A stretch of DNA of 64,000 nucleotides from Methanocaldococcus lauensis (GTDB taxonomy: Archaea > AGJL01 > Methanococci > Methanococcales > Methanocaldococcaceae): NCBI RefSeq assembly GCF_902827225.1, contig NZ_LR792632.1:763030-827029 (forward strand), read 5' to 3'. The position numbers were made by a program, and so were the translations under genes. This document shows positions 31,236 through 39,576 of the stretch, one piece after another; position 1 is the stretch's first letter, and every line of letters starts with the position of its first letter. Under the pieces are notes generated by a model that worked only from the letters and a program-made list of their open reading frames with translations, was not told the origin of the DNA and searched no databases.

Positions 31236-32159
31236 ATGCTTAAAAATATCAAGATATGTTTTCTAATATTTATAATTACTATATTATCTTTTATTTCTGG
31301 ATATATCGTTGGAGTCTCACAGCCCATGTATTCTGAAAATCCTATTATTCAGTATTTCAAAAATCCAAAGCCATTTTCTGTTGAAAATGTCAATATTCCT
31401 ATAACCTATTACGGAACAATAAAAGGAAAATACATTGGCTATCAAATAACTCCTCACAATGTAAATGAAGAGGCAAGAAAATGCTTTTATAAATACTTTA
31501 AATTAAAGGATAAAGATCCAGAAGAGGCTGAAAAATATTTAAGGAGAGGTTTATTTCTAACTGAATATTTAATTTCTCAATCAGAAAAAGAAACTGTAAA
31601 TTTAAATGGAAAAAATATTATCTTTATTATTTGGAGGTATAATTTTGATTTTCCAGAGTATAATTTATCAAAAGGTTGGGCTGGCTCACTATGTCAGGCA
31701 GGATGCATGAAAACTTTGTATTTAGCATATAAATGTACAGGTGATAAAAGGTATTTAATCTTAGCAAAAGAGGCGTTAAATGCCTTTATAGTGCCTGTTG
31801 AAAAGGGAGGTTTATTAAAAATAAGAGTAAAAGATAATAAAACTTACTATTGGTATCCAGAGTATGCATCAAAAAATCCACCTTATGTTTTAAATGGATT
31901 TATAACCTCTGTTATTTGGATTGGAGAGTTTGCAAATGAAACAAATGATAAAGAGGCATATCTCTTATATAAAGAGGGATTAAAATCAATAAAATCTTTT
32001 CTATCAGAATACGATGCAGGAGATTGGAGTTATTACGATGCGTTAAAACATAGATGTAATGAACATTATGAACATCTCCAGAGATTACAGATGTTGTATC
32101 TATATAACATAACTAAGGATAAAATATTTTTAAAACACTACAATAAATGGAAAGAATAA
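31236..32159 (+). CDS. Exported C5-epimerase-like protein
   Basis: A 307-residue protein with an N-terminal signal anchor (residues about 4-28) and a C-terminal alpha/alpha-barrel like the D-glucuronyl C5-epimerase C-terminal domain: KGWAGSLCQAGCMKTLYLAY, DKRYLILAKEALNAF, NGFITSVIWIGEF and HYEHLQRLQMLYLY. In that family these segments line an (alpha/alpha)6 active site on uronic acid polymers. The domain is known from bacteria and archaea near glycan loci; a role in modifying surface glycans is plausible. The next gene, a membrane protein, is 12 bases on. Confidence 0.78.
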   Translation: MLKNIKICFLIFIITILSFISGYIVGVSQPMYSENPIIQYFKNPKPFSVENVNIPITYYGTIKGKYIGYQITPHNVNEEARKCFYKYFKLKDKDPEEAEKYLRRGLFLTEYLISQSEKETVNLNGKNIIFIIWRYNFDFPEYNLSKGWAGSLCQAGCMKTLYLAYKCTGDKRYLILAKEALNAFIVPVEKGGLLKIRVKDNKTYYWYPEYASKNPPYVLNGFITSVIWIGEFANETNDKEAYLLYKEGLKSIKSFLSEYDAGDWSYYDALKHRCNEHYEHLQRLQMLYLYNITKDKIFLKHYNKWKE

Positions 32160-32171
32160 ATTGGGATAAAA

Positions 32172-32861
32172 ATGAACTGGAAGGGACATGTAATTTTAGG
32201 ACTTATATTTGGGTTACCTTTTATTTCTTCCCCAGAACAGATATTTTTAGTTTTAGCTGGAGCATTGTATCCTGACTTAGACCACGATGTTAAAGAGGAT
32301 ATTGTAAAGAGAGGAATTATTATTTCTGGAGGAATTGTATTAATTAATATTTTACTTTATTTTTTTAAAAAGAGTTTATTTAATATTGATTTATTTGTTT
32401 TAGGAGTTTCAGTTTTTTTAATCTTTTTAATTCCATATTTTTCAGAGCATAGAACTTATACTCATACTATTTGGTCATTGTTCTTTGTATCTATAATTAT
32501 TGGTTTTTTATCTTACAAACTTTCATTTATTTCAAAGGTTTTTGCTGGATTAATATCTTTGTTAATGGTTACTAATGAAGTTTTATTGGGAAAAATAATA
32601 ATATATGCTGTTTTTGTATGGGCTATTTTAGATATTATAAATCTAAATCCAAATATTAATGGTGTTTTACATTACATATTACCAGTTGCTGTTGGTTATT
32701 ATTCCCATATAGTAGGAGATTCCTTAACACCAGCGGGTGTTAGAGTTTTTTATCCAATATCTAACTATAAATTAAGAAAAAAAGGAGGATACATATTAAT
32801 AATATTCTGGCTAATTTTTGTTATATTGTTTTGTGCTAAAAATTTAAATCTTATAGGTTAA
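32172..32861 (+). CDS. YdjM/DUF457-type membrane metal-dependent hydrolase
   Basis: A 229-residue membrane protein with about six transmembrane segments. Conserved polar motifs match DUF457: [32 protein letters not shown] and [21 protein letters not shown], whose His and Asp residues are the presumed metal ligands. The family is named membrane-bound metal-dependent hydrolase, but no reaction is established. The upstream epimerase-like gene suggests a surface or envelope role. It overlaps the 3' end of convergent argH by 4 bases. Confidence 0.85.
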   Translation: MNWKGHVILGLIFGLPFISSPEQIFLVLAGALYPDLDHDVKEDIVKRGIIISGGIVLINILLYFFKKSLFNIDLFVLGVSVFLIFLIPYFSEHRTYTHTIWSLFFVSIIIGFLSYKLSFISKVFAGLISLLMVTNEVLLGKIIIYAVFVWAILDIINLNPNINGVLHYILPVAVGYYSHIVGDSLTPAGVRVFYPISNYKLRKKGGYILIIFWLIFVILFCAKNLNLIG

Positions 32862-34312
32862 ATTTCATAGGACAGAAGATTTTCTTTAATTTTATTTATC
32901 TTATTAATTTTTTCATTTACTTCTTTTTCATATTTTTCTAATCTCTCTTTAAATGCCTTTATTCTTTTTTCAACTTCCTCGGGGGAAGGGCCTCCAATAA
33001 CATTTCTCATTTTGACATTTTCATAAGGATCTAATGCCTTTTTTATCTTTTCTTCATCTACTTTCAAATTGTATTTTTGTAAAACCTCTTTTATAACATC
33101 CAATATACATCTCTTTTCTTCAATTGACTTTCTAACAACTTCTCCAACGATTCCATGGGCGGTTCTAAATGGTATATTTGCCCCTCTAACTAATGTGTCA
33201 GCCAATTCTGTAGCAGTAGAATAATTTGCATATGCCAACTCTCTCATTCTATCTTTATTAACTTTTAAAGTTTTTAACATTCCATGAATCATTTTTATTG
33301 TGTCTATTGTAATATATACGCTCTCCCATAAATTAGGAGTAATTTCCTGCAAATCTCTATTGTAAGTATTTGGTAATGCCTTTAATATTGTTAATGCAGT
33401 AACTAAATTTCCATTTAATTTGCAAAGTTTAGCCCTTGCAATTTCAGCAACATCAGGATTTTTTTTCTGAGGCATTATAGAAGAGGTTGAACAATACTCG
33501 TTAGCAATTTCAACAGTTCCAAACTCATAAGTTGAAAATAGAACTAACTCTTCGCAAATTTTTGATAAGTTAGTTCCCAATATTGCTAAATCAGCCATAA
33601 CTTCCAATATAAAATCTCTTGCAGAGACACCATCCATTGAGTTCTCTATTAATTTGTCAAATCCTAAAAGTTCCTTTGTTCTCTCTCTATTAATTTTAAA
33701 TCCAGTTGTTGCCAACGCTCCACAACCTAATGGAGAAATATTAATTCTTTTATATGCATCAAATAATCTCAATATATCTCTTTCAATTGCTGAAACATAA
33801 CTTAATAGATGATGAGCAAATGTTGTTGGCTGAGCGTGTTGTAAATGAGTATATCCAACAGTTAAAGTGTGCTTATGCTCATCTGCCAAGTTTAATAAAT
33901 CTTTTAGCATATTAATCAATAATTTAATAATTTCTAAAACCTTATCTCTCAATGCTAATCTTAAATCTGTTGCTACTTCATCATTTCTACTCCTTCCAGT
34001 GTGCATTCTTCCAGCAACATCTTCACCAAGTTTTTTAATTAATTCATTTTCAATAACCATATGTATATCATCTAAGGAAGGGTCTAAGTTTAAACTTTCT
34101 ATTCCATTTTTGTAAATTTCTTTCAAACCTTCAATAATCTTTTTTGCAGTATCTTTATCTATAATTTCCTCCTCATAAAGCATTATTACATGGGCTATAT
34201 CACATAAAATGTCTGTCTCAAAAATTTCTTTGTCAAAATCTAAACTTGTTGTGTATTTTGCTACATCTTCTTTAATAGAGCTTCCTAATCTTCCTCTTCT
34301 CAAAATGTTCAT
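32858..34312 (-). CDS. argH: Argininosuccinate lyase
   Basis: A 484-residue enzyme of the fumarase/aspartase superfamily that cleaves argininosuccinate to arginine and fumarate. Signatures: [16 protein letters not shown] near the N-terminus, [14 protein letters not shown], and [11 protein letters not shown] as the superfamily loop. GGTGAG sits 4 bases before the ATG at 34312, which is preferred over an in-frame ATG four codons upstream. The C-terminal 30 residues are Lys/Glu-rich. This gene is the left border of the accessory region. Confidence 0.96.
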   Translation of the reverse strand: MNILRRGRLGSSIKEDVAKYTTSLDFDKEIFETDILCDIAHVIMLYEEEIIDKDTAKKIIEGLKEIYKNGIESLNLDPSLDDIHMVIENELIKKLGEDVAGRMHTGRSRNDEVATDLRLALRDKVLEIIKLLINMLKDLLNLADEHKHTLTVGYTHLQHAQPTTFAHHLLSYVSAIERDILRLFDAYKRINISPLGCGALATTGFKINRERTKELLGFDKLIENSMDGVSARDFILEVMADLAILGTNLSKICEELVLFSTYEFGTVEIANEYCSTSSIMPQKKNPDVAEIARAKLCKLNGNLVTALTILKALPNTYNRDLQEITPNLWESVYITIDTIKMIHGMLKTLKVNKDRMRELAYANYSTATELADTLVRGANIPFRTAHGIVGEVVRKSIEEKRCILDVIKEVLQKYNLKVDEEKIKKALDPYENVKMRNVIGGPSPEEVEKRIKAFKERLEKYEKEVNEKINKINKIKENLLSYEI

Positions 34313-34461
34313 ACTTCTCACCATATCTTGTGTGTTATTTTAGATAATTACAAAAATTGATATTAAAATATTTTAGCATTTGATATTCAATGTTAGTATG
34401 GATAAAAAAGAAATTGAATTAAATAAGGTTTTTGTTATTATATAGTTATAAAATTACAATA

Positions 34462-34770
34462 ATGGATAACAAAATATTTAATAATAAGATTATATTTTTG
34501 GAAATATTTCTAATTGGTGTAGCAACAGTAATAGCATCACATTACAATAATGAATTTTTTTTAGTAATTTTAGGAATAATATCATTGCCAATTGCTGTGA
34601 TAGTTCTTATTAAACTATTATGCTATATGGAATATACTCAAAATAAATCAAATGGATTAATATATAAAATATCAAAAGCAATTTTAATAATTATGATTTT
34701 ATTACTCATATTTGTTGAAATTTTAGTAATATGCGTTATTATTATTAAATTTACTAATGTGAAACCATGA
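34462..34770 (+). CDS. Small membrane protein, cassette remnant
   Basis: A 102-residue protein with three hydrophobic segments (about residues 10-30, 35-57 and 73-97). It stands directly before a truncated SpoIIM copy and overlaps its ATG by 4 bases, the same position as the membrane proteins of the three intact cassettes to the right. Its sequence is not obviously related to them, nor are they to each other. By analogy with circular bacteriocin clusters it could be an immunity protein, but this is inference. The frame is open upstream to a TTG at 34432; no clear ribosome-binding site decides the start. Confidence 0.6.
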   Translation: MDNKIFNNKIIFLEIFLIGVATVIASHYNNEFFLVILGIISLPIAVIVLIKLLCYMEYTQNKSNGLIYKISKAILIIMILLLIFVEILVICVIIIKFTNVKP

Positions 34771-34916
34771 AAAACTTGCCTATAATATTAACAATCCTCA
34801 TCTTCTCAATAGATTTAATATCTGGCTTTATACTCATAAACGATTTTTCAAAAAACTATAAAGGAGAAGATATAATCAAATTTTATATTAATAATATTTT
34901 TTATTGTTATAAGTAA
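34767..34916 (+). pseudogene. Truncated SpoIIM/DUF95 copy 0
   Basis: The first 37 or so codons match the start of the intact SpoIIM-like genes at 38785 and 40287 nearly residue for residue (MKNLPIILTILIFSID, ISGFILINDFSKNYKGED). After that the frame runs into 12 unrelated codons and a stop, so at least 140 residues are missing. An ATPase gene begins 14 bases later, which suggests that its arrival removed the rest. Confidence 0.85.
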
Positions 34917-34930
34917 TTAGGTGTGATATA

Positions 34931-36013
34931 ATGAAACTCTTCAATAGAGAAAAGGAGATAAATGAAATCCTCCATATTATAGAAAGAGAGCCAGATGACA
35001 TTTATTTTATATTTGGACCTATAAATTCAGGTAAAACAGTTCTAATTAATGAAATAATAAACAATAGATTAGATAGAAATAAGTATGTAGTATTTTATAT
35101 AAATCTTAGAGGGATTTTTATCTCTAATTATGAGGACTTCATAGAGGTTTTGTTTGAAGAATATAGTGAAGATAAGAAACCATTAGAAGTTATTAAAAGT
35201 ATAATTAAAGACATTCCAGTAGTTAGTGGAATTCCAATACCCAAAAATACATTAAATGAATTATTGGATAAAAAAACTCCTAAAAATGTTTTCAAATATA
35301 TTACTAATATATTGCTGGAGTTAAAAAATCAAGGAAAACAACCAATTTTAATTATTGACGAATTACAAAAAATAGGAGATATGAAAATTAATGGCTTTCT
35401 TATTTATGAACTATTTAATTACTTTATTAATTTAACTAAAGAATTACATCTCTGCCATGTCTTATGTATATCTTCTGATAGTTTGTTTATTGAGAAAGTG
35501 TATAATGAGGCAATGCTTGACGGTAGAGCTAAATATATCTTAGTGGATGATTTTGATAAGGAAACTGCCTTAAGGTTTATGGATTTCTTAGCTAAGGAAA
35601 TATTAAATAAATACCTCTCTGATGAAGAAAAAGAATTAATCTATAGTTATGTTGGAGGAAAAGCAAAAGATATAAAGTATGTTGTTGAAGAAAGTAAATT
35701 TAAGGATTTGAATGATGTTTTAGAGTATATGCTTAAAGAAGAAATGTCAAAATTAGATATGTTTTTAGATATGTTGGATTATTCAAAGCCAAAGGTAGAG
35801 ATTGGAGATGAAACTATAGAAATTAAAAAAGAAGATATAGTAAATGCTTTAAAGTTATTTAAAGAGAATTATGTAATCTCGAAAAAAGAAATTTCTCCTC
35901 CTGTGTATATCTATTTGATTAAGAAAAACATCCTTTTCTTAAATCCTATAGAAGGTACTTTAAAACCTCAAAGTTATTTAATCTGGAATGCTATAAAGAG
36001 AGTTTTATCTTAA
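34931..36013 (+). CDS. Archaeal AAA+ ATPase (PF01637 type)
   Basis: A 360-residue STAND/AAA-like ATPase of the large archaeal family. Walker A is FGPINSGKT (about residues 33-41) and Walker B is ILIIDELQK (about 140-148); the C-terminal 70 residues look like the winged-helix domain usual in this family ([19 protein letters not shown], then [10 protein letters not shown]). These ATPases are numerous and mobile in Methanocaldococcus genomes and their roles are mostly unknown. Placed between a broken cassette and an intact one, it may be an insertion, or a regulator of the peptide locus. GGTGTGATA precedes the ATG. Confidence 0.88.
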   Translation: MKLFNREKEINEILHIIEREPDDIYFIFGPINSGKTVLINEIINNRLDRNKYVVFYINLRGIFISNYEDFIEVLFEEYSEDKKPLEVIKSIIKDIPVVSGIPIPKNTLNELLDKKTPKNVFKYITNILLELKNQGKQPILIIDELQKIGDMKINGFLIYELFNYFINLTKELHLCHVLCISSDSLFIEKVYNEAMLDGRAKYILVDDFDKETALRFMDFLAKEILNKYLSDEEKELIYSYVGGKAKDIKYVVEESKFKDLNDVLEYMLKEEMSKLDMFLDMLDYSKPKVEIGDETIEIKKEDIVNALKLFKENYVISKKEISPPVYIYLIKKNILFLNPIEGTLKPQSYLIWNAIKRVLS

Positions 36014-36152
36014 ATAATAAAAATTCTTATATATTAAAATTTCTAATGGGGCAAATTATTTAGTATATAAATCTTCTTATTTTGATTAAATCGTTATATA
36101 TGTTATGAAAAATGTGGATGTTAGTGATAATGTAATAAAAAATTAAAAAATA

Positions 36153-36224
36153 GTTGGCGATGATGCCTCATATAGAGGCGGAGCCATTATTAACGGGCTA
36201 TATTGAACCACCATAAAGAGGTGG
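36153..36224 (+). promoter_or_regulatory. Structured RNA leader A: kink-turn plus RBS hairpin
   Basis: A predicted mRNA leader element before peptide gene A. The kink-turn has a C stem TGGC/GCCA (36155-36158 and 36183-36186), a 3-base bulge GAT (36159-36161), then GAT opposite GGA (36162-36164 and 36180-36182), giving tandem sheared G-A and A-G pairs, and a second stem GCCTC/GAGGC (36165-36169 and 36175-36179). A hairpin CCACC/GGTGG (36208-36212 and 36220-36224) holds the ribosome-binding site. Kink-turns of this type are bound by ribosomal protein L7Ae. Confidence 0.75.
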
Positions 36225-36228
36225 CAAT

Positions 36229-36540
36229 ATGAATATATTAAAGGGTAGTGTATTAAAAGTTTTCGGAGCTGTAGTTTTAGTTAGTATGATAGGTGCCTTA
36301 GTAGCTGAGCCTGTTGTTTTTGGGAATTTGGGTGCATATTATTATTATAAGCATTCAAAAGAAGGTGGAGCTTCAGTAGATGATATAAATGCGATTATGA
36401 GAGGTACTGGAAATATATTAAGAGGCGGATTGTTTTTATTGGAAGTTTCAGAAATGGGTGCCGAAGCAGGATTATTAGCAGCTGGAGTAGCTACTGGAGG
36501 AGTAGCATTAATTGCTATTGGTACACTTTCATTGGCATAA
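36229..36540 (+). CDS. Peptide precursor A (bacteriocin-like)
   Basis: A 103-residue precursor. The first 27 residues form a hydrophobic, signal-like leader (MNILKGSVLK, then VFGAVVLVSMIGALVA, then EP) almost identical to those of peptide genes B and C; the remaining core is different in each. The core has a Tyr-rich start, a polar middle and a hydrophobic Gly/Ala-rich end of about 25 residues. No cysteine occurs. This is the layout of a processed secreted peptide; size and hydrophobicity fit circular bacteriocins. It is followed by a membrane protein and a decayed SpoIIM gene. Bioactivity is not shown by sequence. Confidence 0.75.
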   Translation: MNILKGSVLKVFGAVVLVSMIGALVAEPVVFGNLGAYYYYKHSKEGGASVDDINAIMRGTGNILRGGLFLLEVSEMGAEAGLLAAGVATGGVALIAIGTLSLA

Positions 36541-36616
36541 TATATTATAAATATATTATAATTTTTTTATCATTAATTTCTAATAATTTTTTAATTAAAA
36601 AATGGTGGGGACAATA

Positions 36617-36988
36617 ATGATAAATTTAACAGAACATTTTGCTATTTACTTATTTGCATTAATAATTACTTATTTGTTGCTAATCTTTCCATTAAAAATT
36701 CCATTTAAGAAAAAGGTTATTACATTTTTGTTATCAATAGTGATGAGTTTATTAATCAGTATGGGTATATATTTATTTGTAGATAGGCATTTATTTTACA
36801 ATGCAATGATATGTTCATTTTTGATAATTATGATTTTGACATTTACATATTCAGAATATATCCTTCTTAAGAAATACAATTGGAAAATATCTGAAACAAT
36901 AATGTTAAATGCTGAGCAGTATTTAATATTTGTATTATTTACAGCTTTTGAATTATATATGCTACTACGGTATTTACATATAATTTAG
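36617..36988 (+). CDS. Small four-helix membrane protein, cassette A
   Basis: A 123-residue protein with four predicted transmembrane segments (about residues 6-24, 33-56, 60-80 and 97-121). GGTGGGG at 36604-36610 sits 6 bases before the ATG at 36617, which is preferred over the ATG at 36602. It takes the second place of the cassette, where circular-bacteriocin clusters often encode a small hydrophobic immunity protein. The sequence is not similar to the membrane proteins of the other cassettes, as expected if each protects against its own peptide; this is inference. Confidence 0.68.
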   Translation: MINLTEHFAIYLFALIITYLLLIFPLKIPFKKKVITFLLSIVMSLLISMGIYLFVDRHLFYNAMICSFLIIMILTFTYSEYILLKKYNWKISETIMLNAEQYLIFVLFTAFELYMLLRYLHII

Positions 36989-37107
36989 TATAAATAATTT
37001 GATGTAATCCTTAATTAGATTAGTGTTTAACATAAATTAGCTAAATCATAAATATCTAACTGAAGATAATAATAACTAAAAATAATGAAATCTAACTAAG
37101 TGAAACC

Positions 37108-37238
37108 ATGAAAAACCTACCTATTAATATTAACAATTCTAATTTTCTATTTGGCTTTTTTATAAAGCTAAAAATCTATGGCTGCTTTCGTAGAGGTTTA
37201 TATTCACTCCAAAAATAGCAAATTATTTATTAACATAA
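37108..37238 (+). pseudogene. SpoIIM/DUF95 copy A, internally deleted
   Basis: The 5' end (GTGAAACCATGAAAAACC, MKNLP-like) and 3' end (CGTAGAGGTTTATATT, AGCAAATTATTTATTAACATAA) match the intact copy at 40287-40826, but the roughly 400 bases between them are lost and the reading frame is broken by an extra T early on. It occupies the third place of cassette A. Confidence 0.85.
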
Positions 37239-37292
37239 AATAATAATTAACAATAATAAATAATTATAATAAATAATTATTTGGTGATTAAA

Positions 37293-37475
37293 ATGGGCAT
37301 TGTTCAATCATATATTACAGATGAGAAAGGAAATATTAAAGGGGTTATAGTAGATTATAAGATATTTAAAAAAATTGAAGAATTATTATTAGATTATGGA
37401 CTTTTAAAGGCAATGGAAGAGGTAGAAGATGAGGAAGAAATTGATTTAGAAACGGCTAAAAAGTTATTAGAATAG
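37293..37475 (+). CDS. RelB-like antitoxin
   Basis: A 60-residue acidic protein (GIVQSYITDEKGNIKGVIVDYKIFKKIEELLLDYG and an acidic tail), typical of the RelB/Phd-like antitoxins paired with RelE toxins in archaea. GGTGAT at 37283-37288 supports the ATG at 37293. It directly precedes a frameshifted RelE gene with a 7-base gap. It lies between cassettes A and B, interrupting the repeat pattern. Confidence 0.8.
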   Translation: MGIVQSYITDEKGNIKGVIVDYKIFKKIEELLLDYGLLKAMEEVEDEEEIDLETAKKLLE

Positions 37476-37482
37476 TGAAATT

Positions 37483-37748
37483 ATGAAAGTATATTTAAAA
37501 AATCTTTTATTAAAGATTTAAAAAATCTACCTAAAAACATCCAGAGAAAAATTAAAAAATTAGTTTTTGAAGAAATTCCAAATAAAAATAGTTTATCTGA
37601 AATTCCAGATGTAAAAAAGTTAAAAGGGTCAGAGAATTACTACAGAATTAGAATAGGGGATTATAGAATTGGTTTTAAATATGAAAATGGGAAGATTATT
37701 TTTTATAGAGTATTACACAGAAAACAGATTTACAAAAAATTTCCATGA
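37483..37748 (+). pseudogene. RelE-family toxin, frameshifted near the start
   Basis: From codon 5 a frame reads [20 protein letters not shown], then [25 protein letters not shown] and ends RKQIYKKFP, which is a complete RelE mRNA-interferase fold including the [10 protein letters not shown] core. The ATG at 37483 (after GTGAAATT) is in another frame, which stops after 12 codons. Inserting one base near 37492 would restore the frame. No other ATG, GTG or TTG start is near. Unless the base is a sequencing error, the toxin is inactive. Confidence 0.8.
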
Positions 37749-37830
37749 TTTATATTAGGTTTTTTGTAAAGTTTTAGTTATTTTACAATTATTAAAAATC
37801 TTAATTGGCTAATTATTTGTATATTTATAC

Positions 37831-37880
37831 ATTACTATTTAGTTTGAAATAGTAATATATATGAGTTTTTACAATTGTAA
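37831..37880 (+). promoter_or_regulatory. Palindromes and promoter region, cassette B
   Basis: A 10-bp inverted repeat ATTACTATTT/AAATAGTAAT (37831-37840 and 37847-37856) with a 6-base spacer runs into a TATA-like ATATATATGAG. A perfect 12-base palindrome TTACAATTGTAA follows at 37869-37880. Both are conserved in cassette C. The first would fit a dimeric repressor that covers the TATA box; the second lies near the expected transcription start. Confidence 0.6.
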
Positions 37881-37944
37881 TTACGAAAAATGATATGGAT
37901 ATTAAATAATATGTTAAAGTTACCTATAAAAAAATTAAAAAATA

Positions 37945-38016
37945 GTTGGCGATGATGCCTCATATAGAGGCAGAGCCAATATTAACGGGCTATATTGAAC
38001 CACCATAAAGAGGTGG
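37945..38016 (+). promoter_or_regulatory. Structured RNA leader B: kink-turn plus RBS hairpin
   Basis: Same architecture as leader A: C stem TGGC/GCCA (37947-37950 and 37975-37978), bulge GAT (37951-37953), GAT opposite AGA, stem GCCTC/GAGGC (37957-37961 and 37967-37971) and hairpin CCACC/GGTGG (38000-38004 and 38012-38016) with the ribosome-binding site. The G to A change in the GGA strand leaves the two G-A pairs intact and turns a U-G position into U-A. Confidence 0.75.
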
Positions 38017-38020
38017 CATT

Positions 38021-38323
38021 ATGAAATTTTTGGGAAAGGATGTATATAAGATTTTTGGAGCTGTAGTTTTGATTAGTATGATAGGTGCCTTAGTTGCTGA
38101 GCCTGTTGCTTTGGGAGATATTGGAGTTGCATATTATTTAAAATATCATAACGATTATGGATATATTGATGATGGAAAAGACTATGGTGAAAAAGGAATA
38201 AAAATTCTTGCAACTGTAGCTGCAATTGAAGAAGTTGAAGGAACAACTGAAGCAGCTGTTTTAGCTGCATGTAGTCTTACTGGTATAGGATTAGTAGCTG
38301 TGGGAGTCACAATGGTTTGCTAA
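38021..38323 (+). CDS. Peptide precursor B (bacteriocin-like)
   Basis: A 100-residue precursor with a leader like that of A and C (MKFLGKDVYKIFGAVVLISM, then IGALVAEP). The conserved region extends to EPVALGDIG. The core then has YYLKYHNDYGYIDDGKDYGE, an alanine-rich stretch with acidic residues and a hydrophobic end TGIGLVAVGVTMVC. Unlike A and C it has two cysteines, one of them the last residue. It is followed by its own membrane protein and an intact SpoIIM gene. Confidence 0.75.
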   Translation: MKFLGKDVYKIFGAVVLISMIGALVAEPVALGDIGVAYYLKYHNDYGYIDDGKDYGEKGIKILATVAAIEEVEGTTEAAVLAACSLTGIGLVAVGVTMVC

Positions 38324-38351
38324 ATTTATGATAAGTATAAGTGGAGTGATA

Positions 38352-38750
38352 ATGGTGAAATCTTTTATTTTTTATTTTTTTCATAATTGGCGTACAATAT
38401 TAAATTTATGGGTAGTATTTATTGTTGTTTTATTAGCTATTGTAGCATTAAAACCTAAAATATCTATTAACATTAAAAAATCTATGGCTATATTGGTTAT
38501 TTGTATAATTTATACATTACTAGATATATTTGCTTATTATTATGTTATAGGGAATATTAGTTTAAACATATTGTCTAATATTTTTATATCTGTTGTATTA
38601 TTTGGACTTGGGATAATATTGTATGTTAAGTACCAGTCTGAAAAATTAACAAATAAAACTGTTAAATATGCAGCAATTGTGTTATTGGTTTTGTCTTTAA
38701 TAGATATAATAGAATTATATATAAAAATTCTAATTAAATTAGTTTCTTAA
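38352..38750 (+). CDS. Small four-helix membrane protein, cassette B
   Basis: A 132-residue protein with four predicted transmembrane segments (about residues 16-34, 47-68, 74-96 and 109-128). GGAGTGAT 2 bases before the ATG at 38352 rules out the in-frame ATG at 38328. It sits in the position of the presumed immunity protein in cassette B. There is no recognisable family, and no clear similarity to the cassette A or C counterparts beyond size and topology. Confidence 0.68.
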   Translation: MVKSFIFYFFHNWRTILNLWVVFIVVLLAIVALKPKISINIKKSMAILVICIIYTLLDIFAYYYVIGNISLNILSNIFISVVLFGLGIILYVKYQSEKLTNKTVKYAAIVLLVLSLIDIIELYIKILIKLVS

Positions 38751-38784
38751 TTTAAATATTTGATTCAAATCAGCCTGTGAAACC

Positions 38785-39324
38785 ATGAAAAACCTACCTA
38801 TAATATTAACAATTTTAATCTTCTCAATAGGATTCATATCTGGCTTTATACTCATAAATGACTTTTCAAAAAACTACAAAGGAGAAGAAATAAATCAAAA
38901 GTTAAATATAAAATTTAATTTTCCTTTTATATTAACAAACAACTTAAAAGTTATCTTTTTAATGTTAGCTGGCTCTATAACTTTCGGTTTATCCACTTTT
39001 ATAAACTTAATATACAACGGTTTTAATGTAGGTGTTTTAATTGGTTCCACATTTCAAACTAATGAACCTTTAAAATTAATTTTAGCCTTAATTCTTCCGC
39101 ACGGAATATTTGAAATCCCAGCACTATTAATATCAGCAGTAGCAGGTTTCAAAATCCCCTATGAAATAACTCTTTATCTCTTAGACAAAAAAGAAAAACC
39201 AATAACAGAAGAAGATATAAAAGAATTTTTAAAATTAGCATTAATTTCAATAATATTGATAATTATAGCCGCTTTTGTGGAGGTTTATATCACTCCAAAA
39301 GTAGCAAATTTAATTCTAAAATGA
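38785..39324 (+). CDS. SpoIIM/DUF95-family membrane protein, copy B
   Basis: A 179-residue integral membrane protein with four or five helices. The signature ITFGLSTFINLIYNGFNVGVLIG, LALILPHGIFEIPALLISAVAG and IAAFVEVYITPKV is that of the SpoIIM/DUF95 family. The same family is a standard component of circular bacteriocin clusters, where it is needed for production or immunity. It is about 95% identical to copy C at 40287. GTGAAACC precedes the ATG. Confidence 0.88.
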   Translation: MKNLPIILTILIFSIGFISGFILINDFSKNYKGEEINQKLNIKFNFPFILTNNLKVIFLMLAGSITFGLSTFINLIYNGFNVGVLIGSTFQTNEPLKLILALILPHGIFEIPALLISAVAGFKIPYEITLYLLDKKEKPITEEDIKEFLKLALISIILIIIAAFVEVYITPKVANLILK

Positions 39325-39391
39325 ATTTTACTTTTTTAAAGTTTTAGTTATTTTACAGTTATCAAAAATCTTAATTGGCTAATTATATACT

Positions 39392-39442
39392 TTACTATTT
39401 AGTTTGAAATAGTAATATATATATGAGTTTTTACAATTGTAA
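39392..39442 (+). promoter_or_regulatory. Palindromes and promoter region, cassette C
   Basis: TTACTATTT/AAATAGTAA (39392-39400 and 39407-39415) with a 6-base spacer, followed by TATATATATGAG and the 12-base palindrome TTACAATTGTAA (39431-39442), as upstream of cassette B. Confidence 0.6.
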
Positions 39443-39506
39443 TTACGAAAAATAATATGGATATTAAAAAATATGTTAAAGTTACCTATAAAAAAATTAA
39501 AAAATA

Positions 39507-39576
39507 GTTGGCGATGATGCCCTCTATGGGCGGAGCCATTATTAACGGGCTATATTGAACCACCATAAAGAGGTGG
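39507..39576 (+). promoter_or_regulatory. Structured RNA leader C: kink-turn plus RBS hairpin
   Basis: Same kink-turn as A and B: TGGC/GCCA (39509-39512 and 39535-39538), bulge GAT, GAT opposite GGA. Here the second stem is GCCC/GGGC with loop TCTAT (39519-39522, 39528-39531) instead of GCCTC/GAGGC with loop ATATA. Both arms have changed together so pairing is kept. The hairpin CCACC/GGTGG (39560-39564 and 39572-39576) is unchanged. Confidence 0.78.

Larger units (their letters stand above)
37768..38020 (+). repeat. Long direct repeat, copy B (upstream of peptide B)
   Basis: About 250 bases that match the segment 39338-39580 with few differences, covering promoter, two palindromes, leader RNA and ribosome-binding site. 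The shared region starts at AAAGTTTTAGTTATTTTACA and ends at the peptide ATG. Copy A shares only the last part (from AAAAATTAAAAAATAGTTGG). This points to duplication of whole cassettes including control sequences. Confidence 0.9.

Noticed and set aside
36153..36200. Fluoride riboswitch suggested by GGCGATG in the peptide leaders
   Set aside because: The bases after GGCGATG do not fit the fluoride consensus, there is no matching pseudoknot, and the downstream genes are not fluoride exporters; a kink-turn explains all positions.
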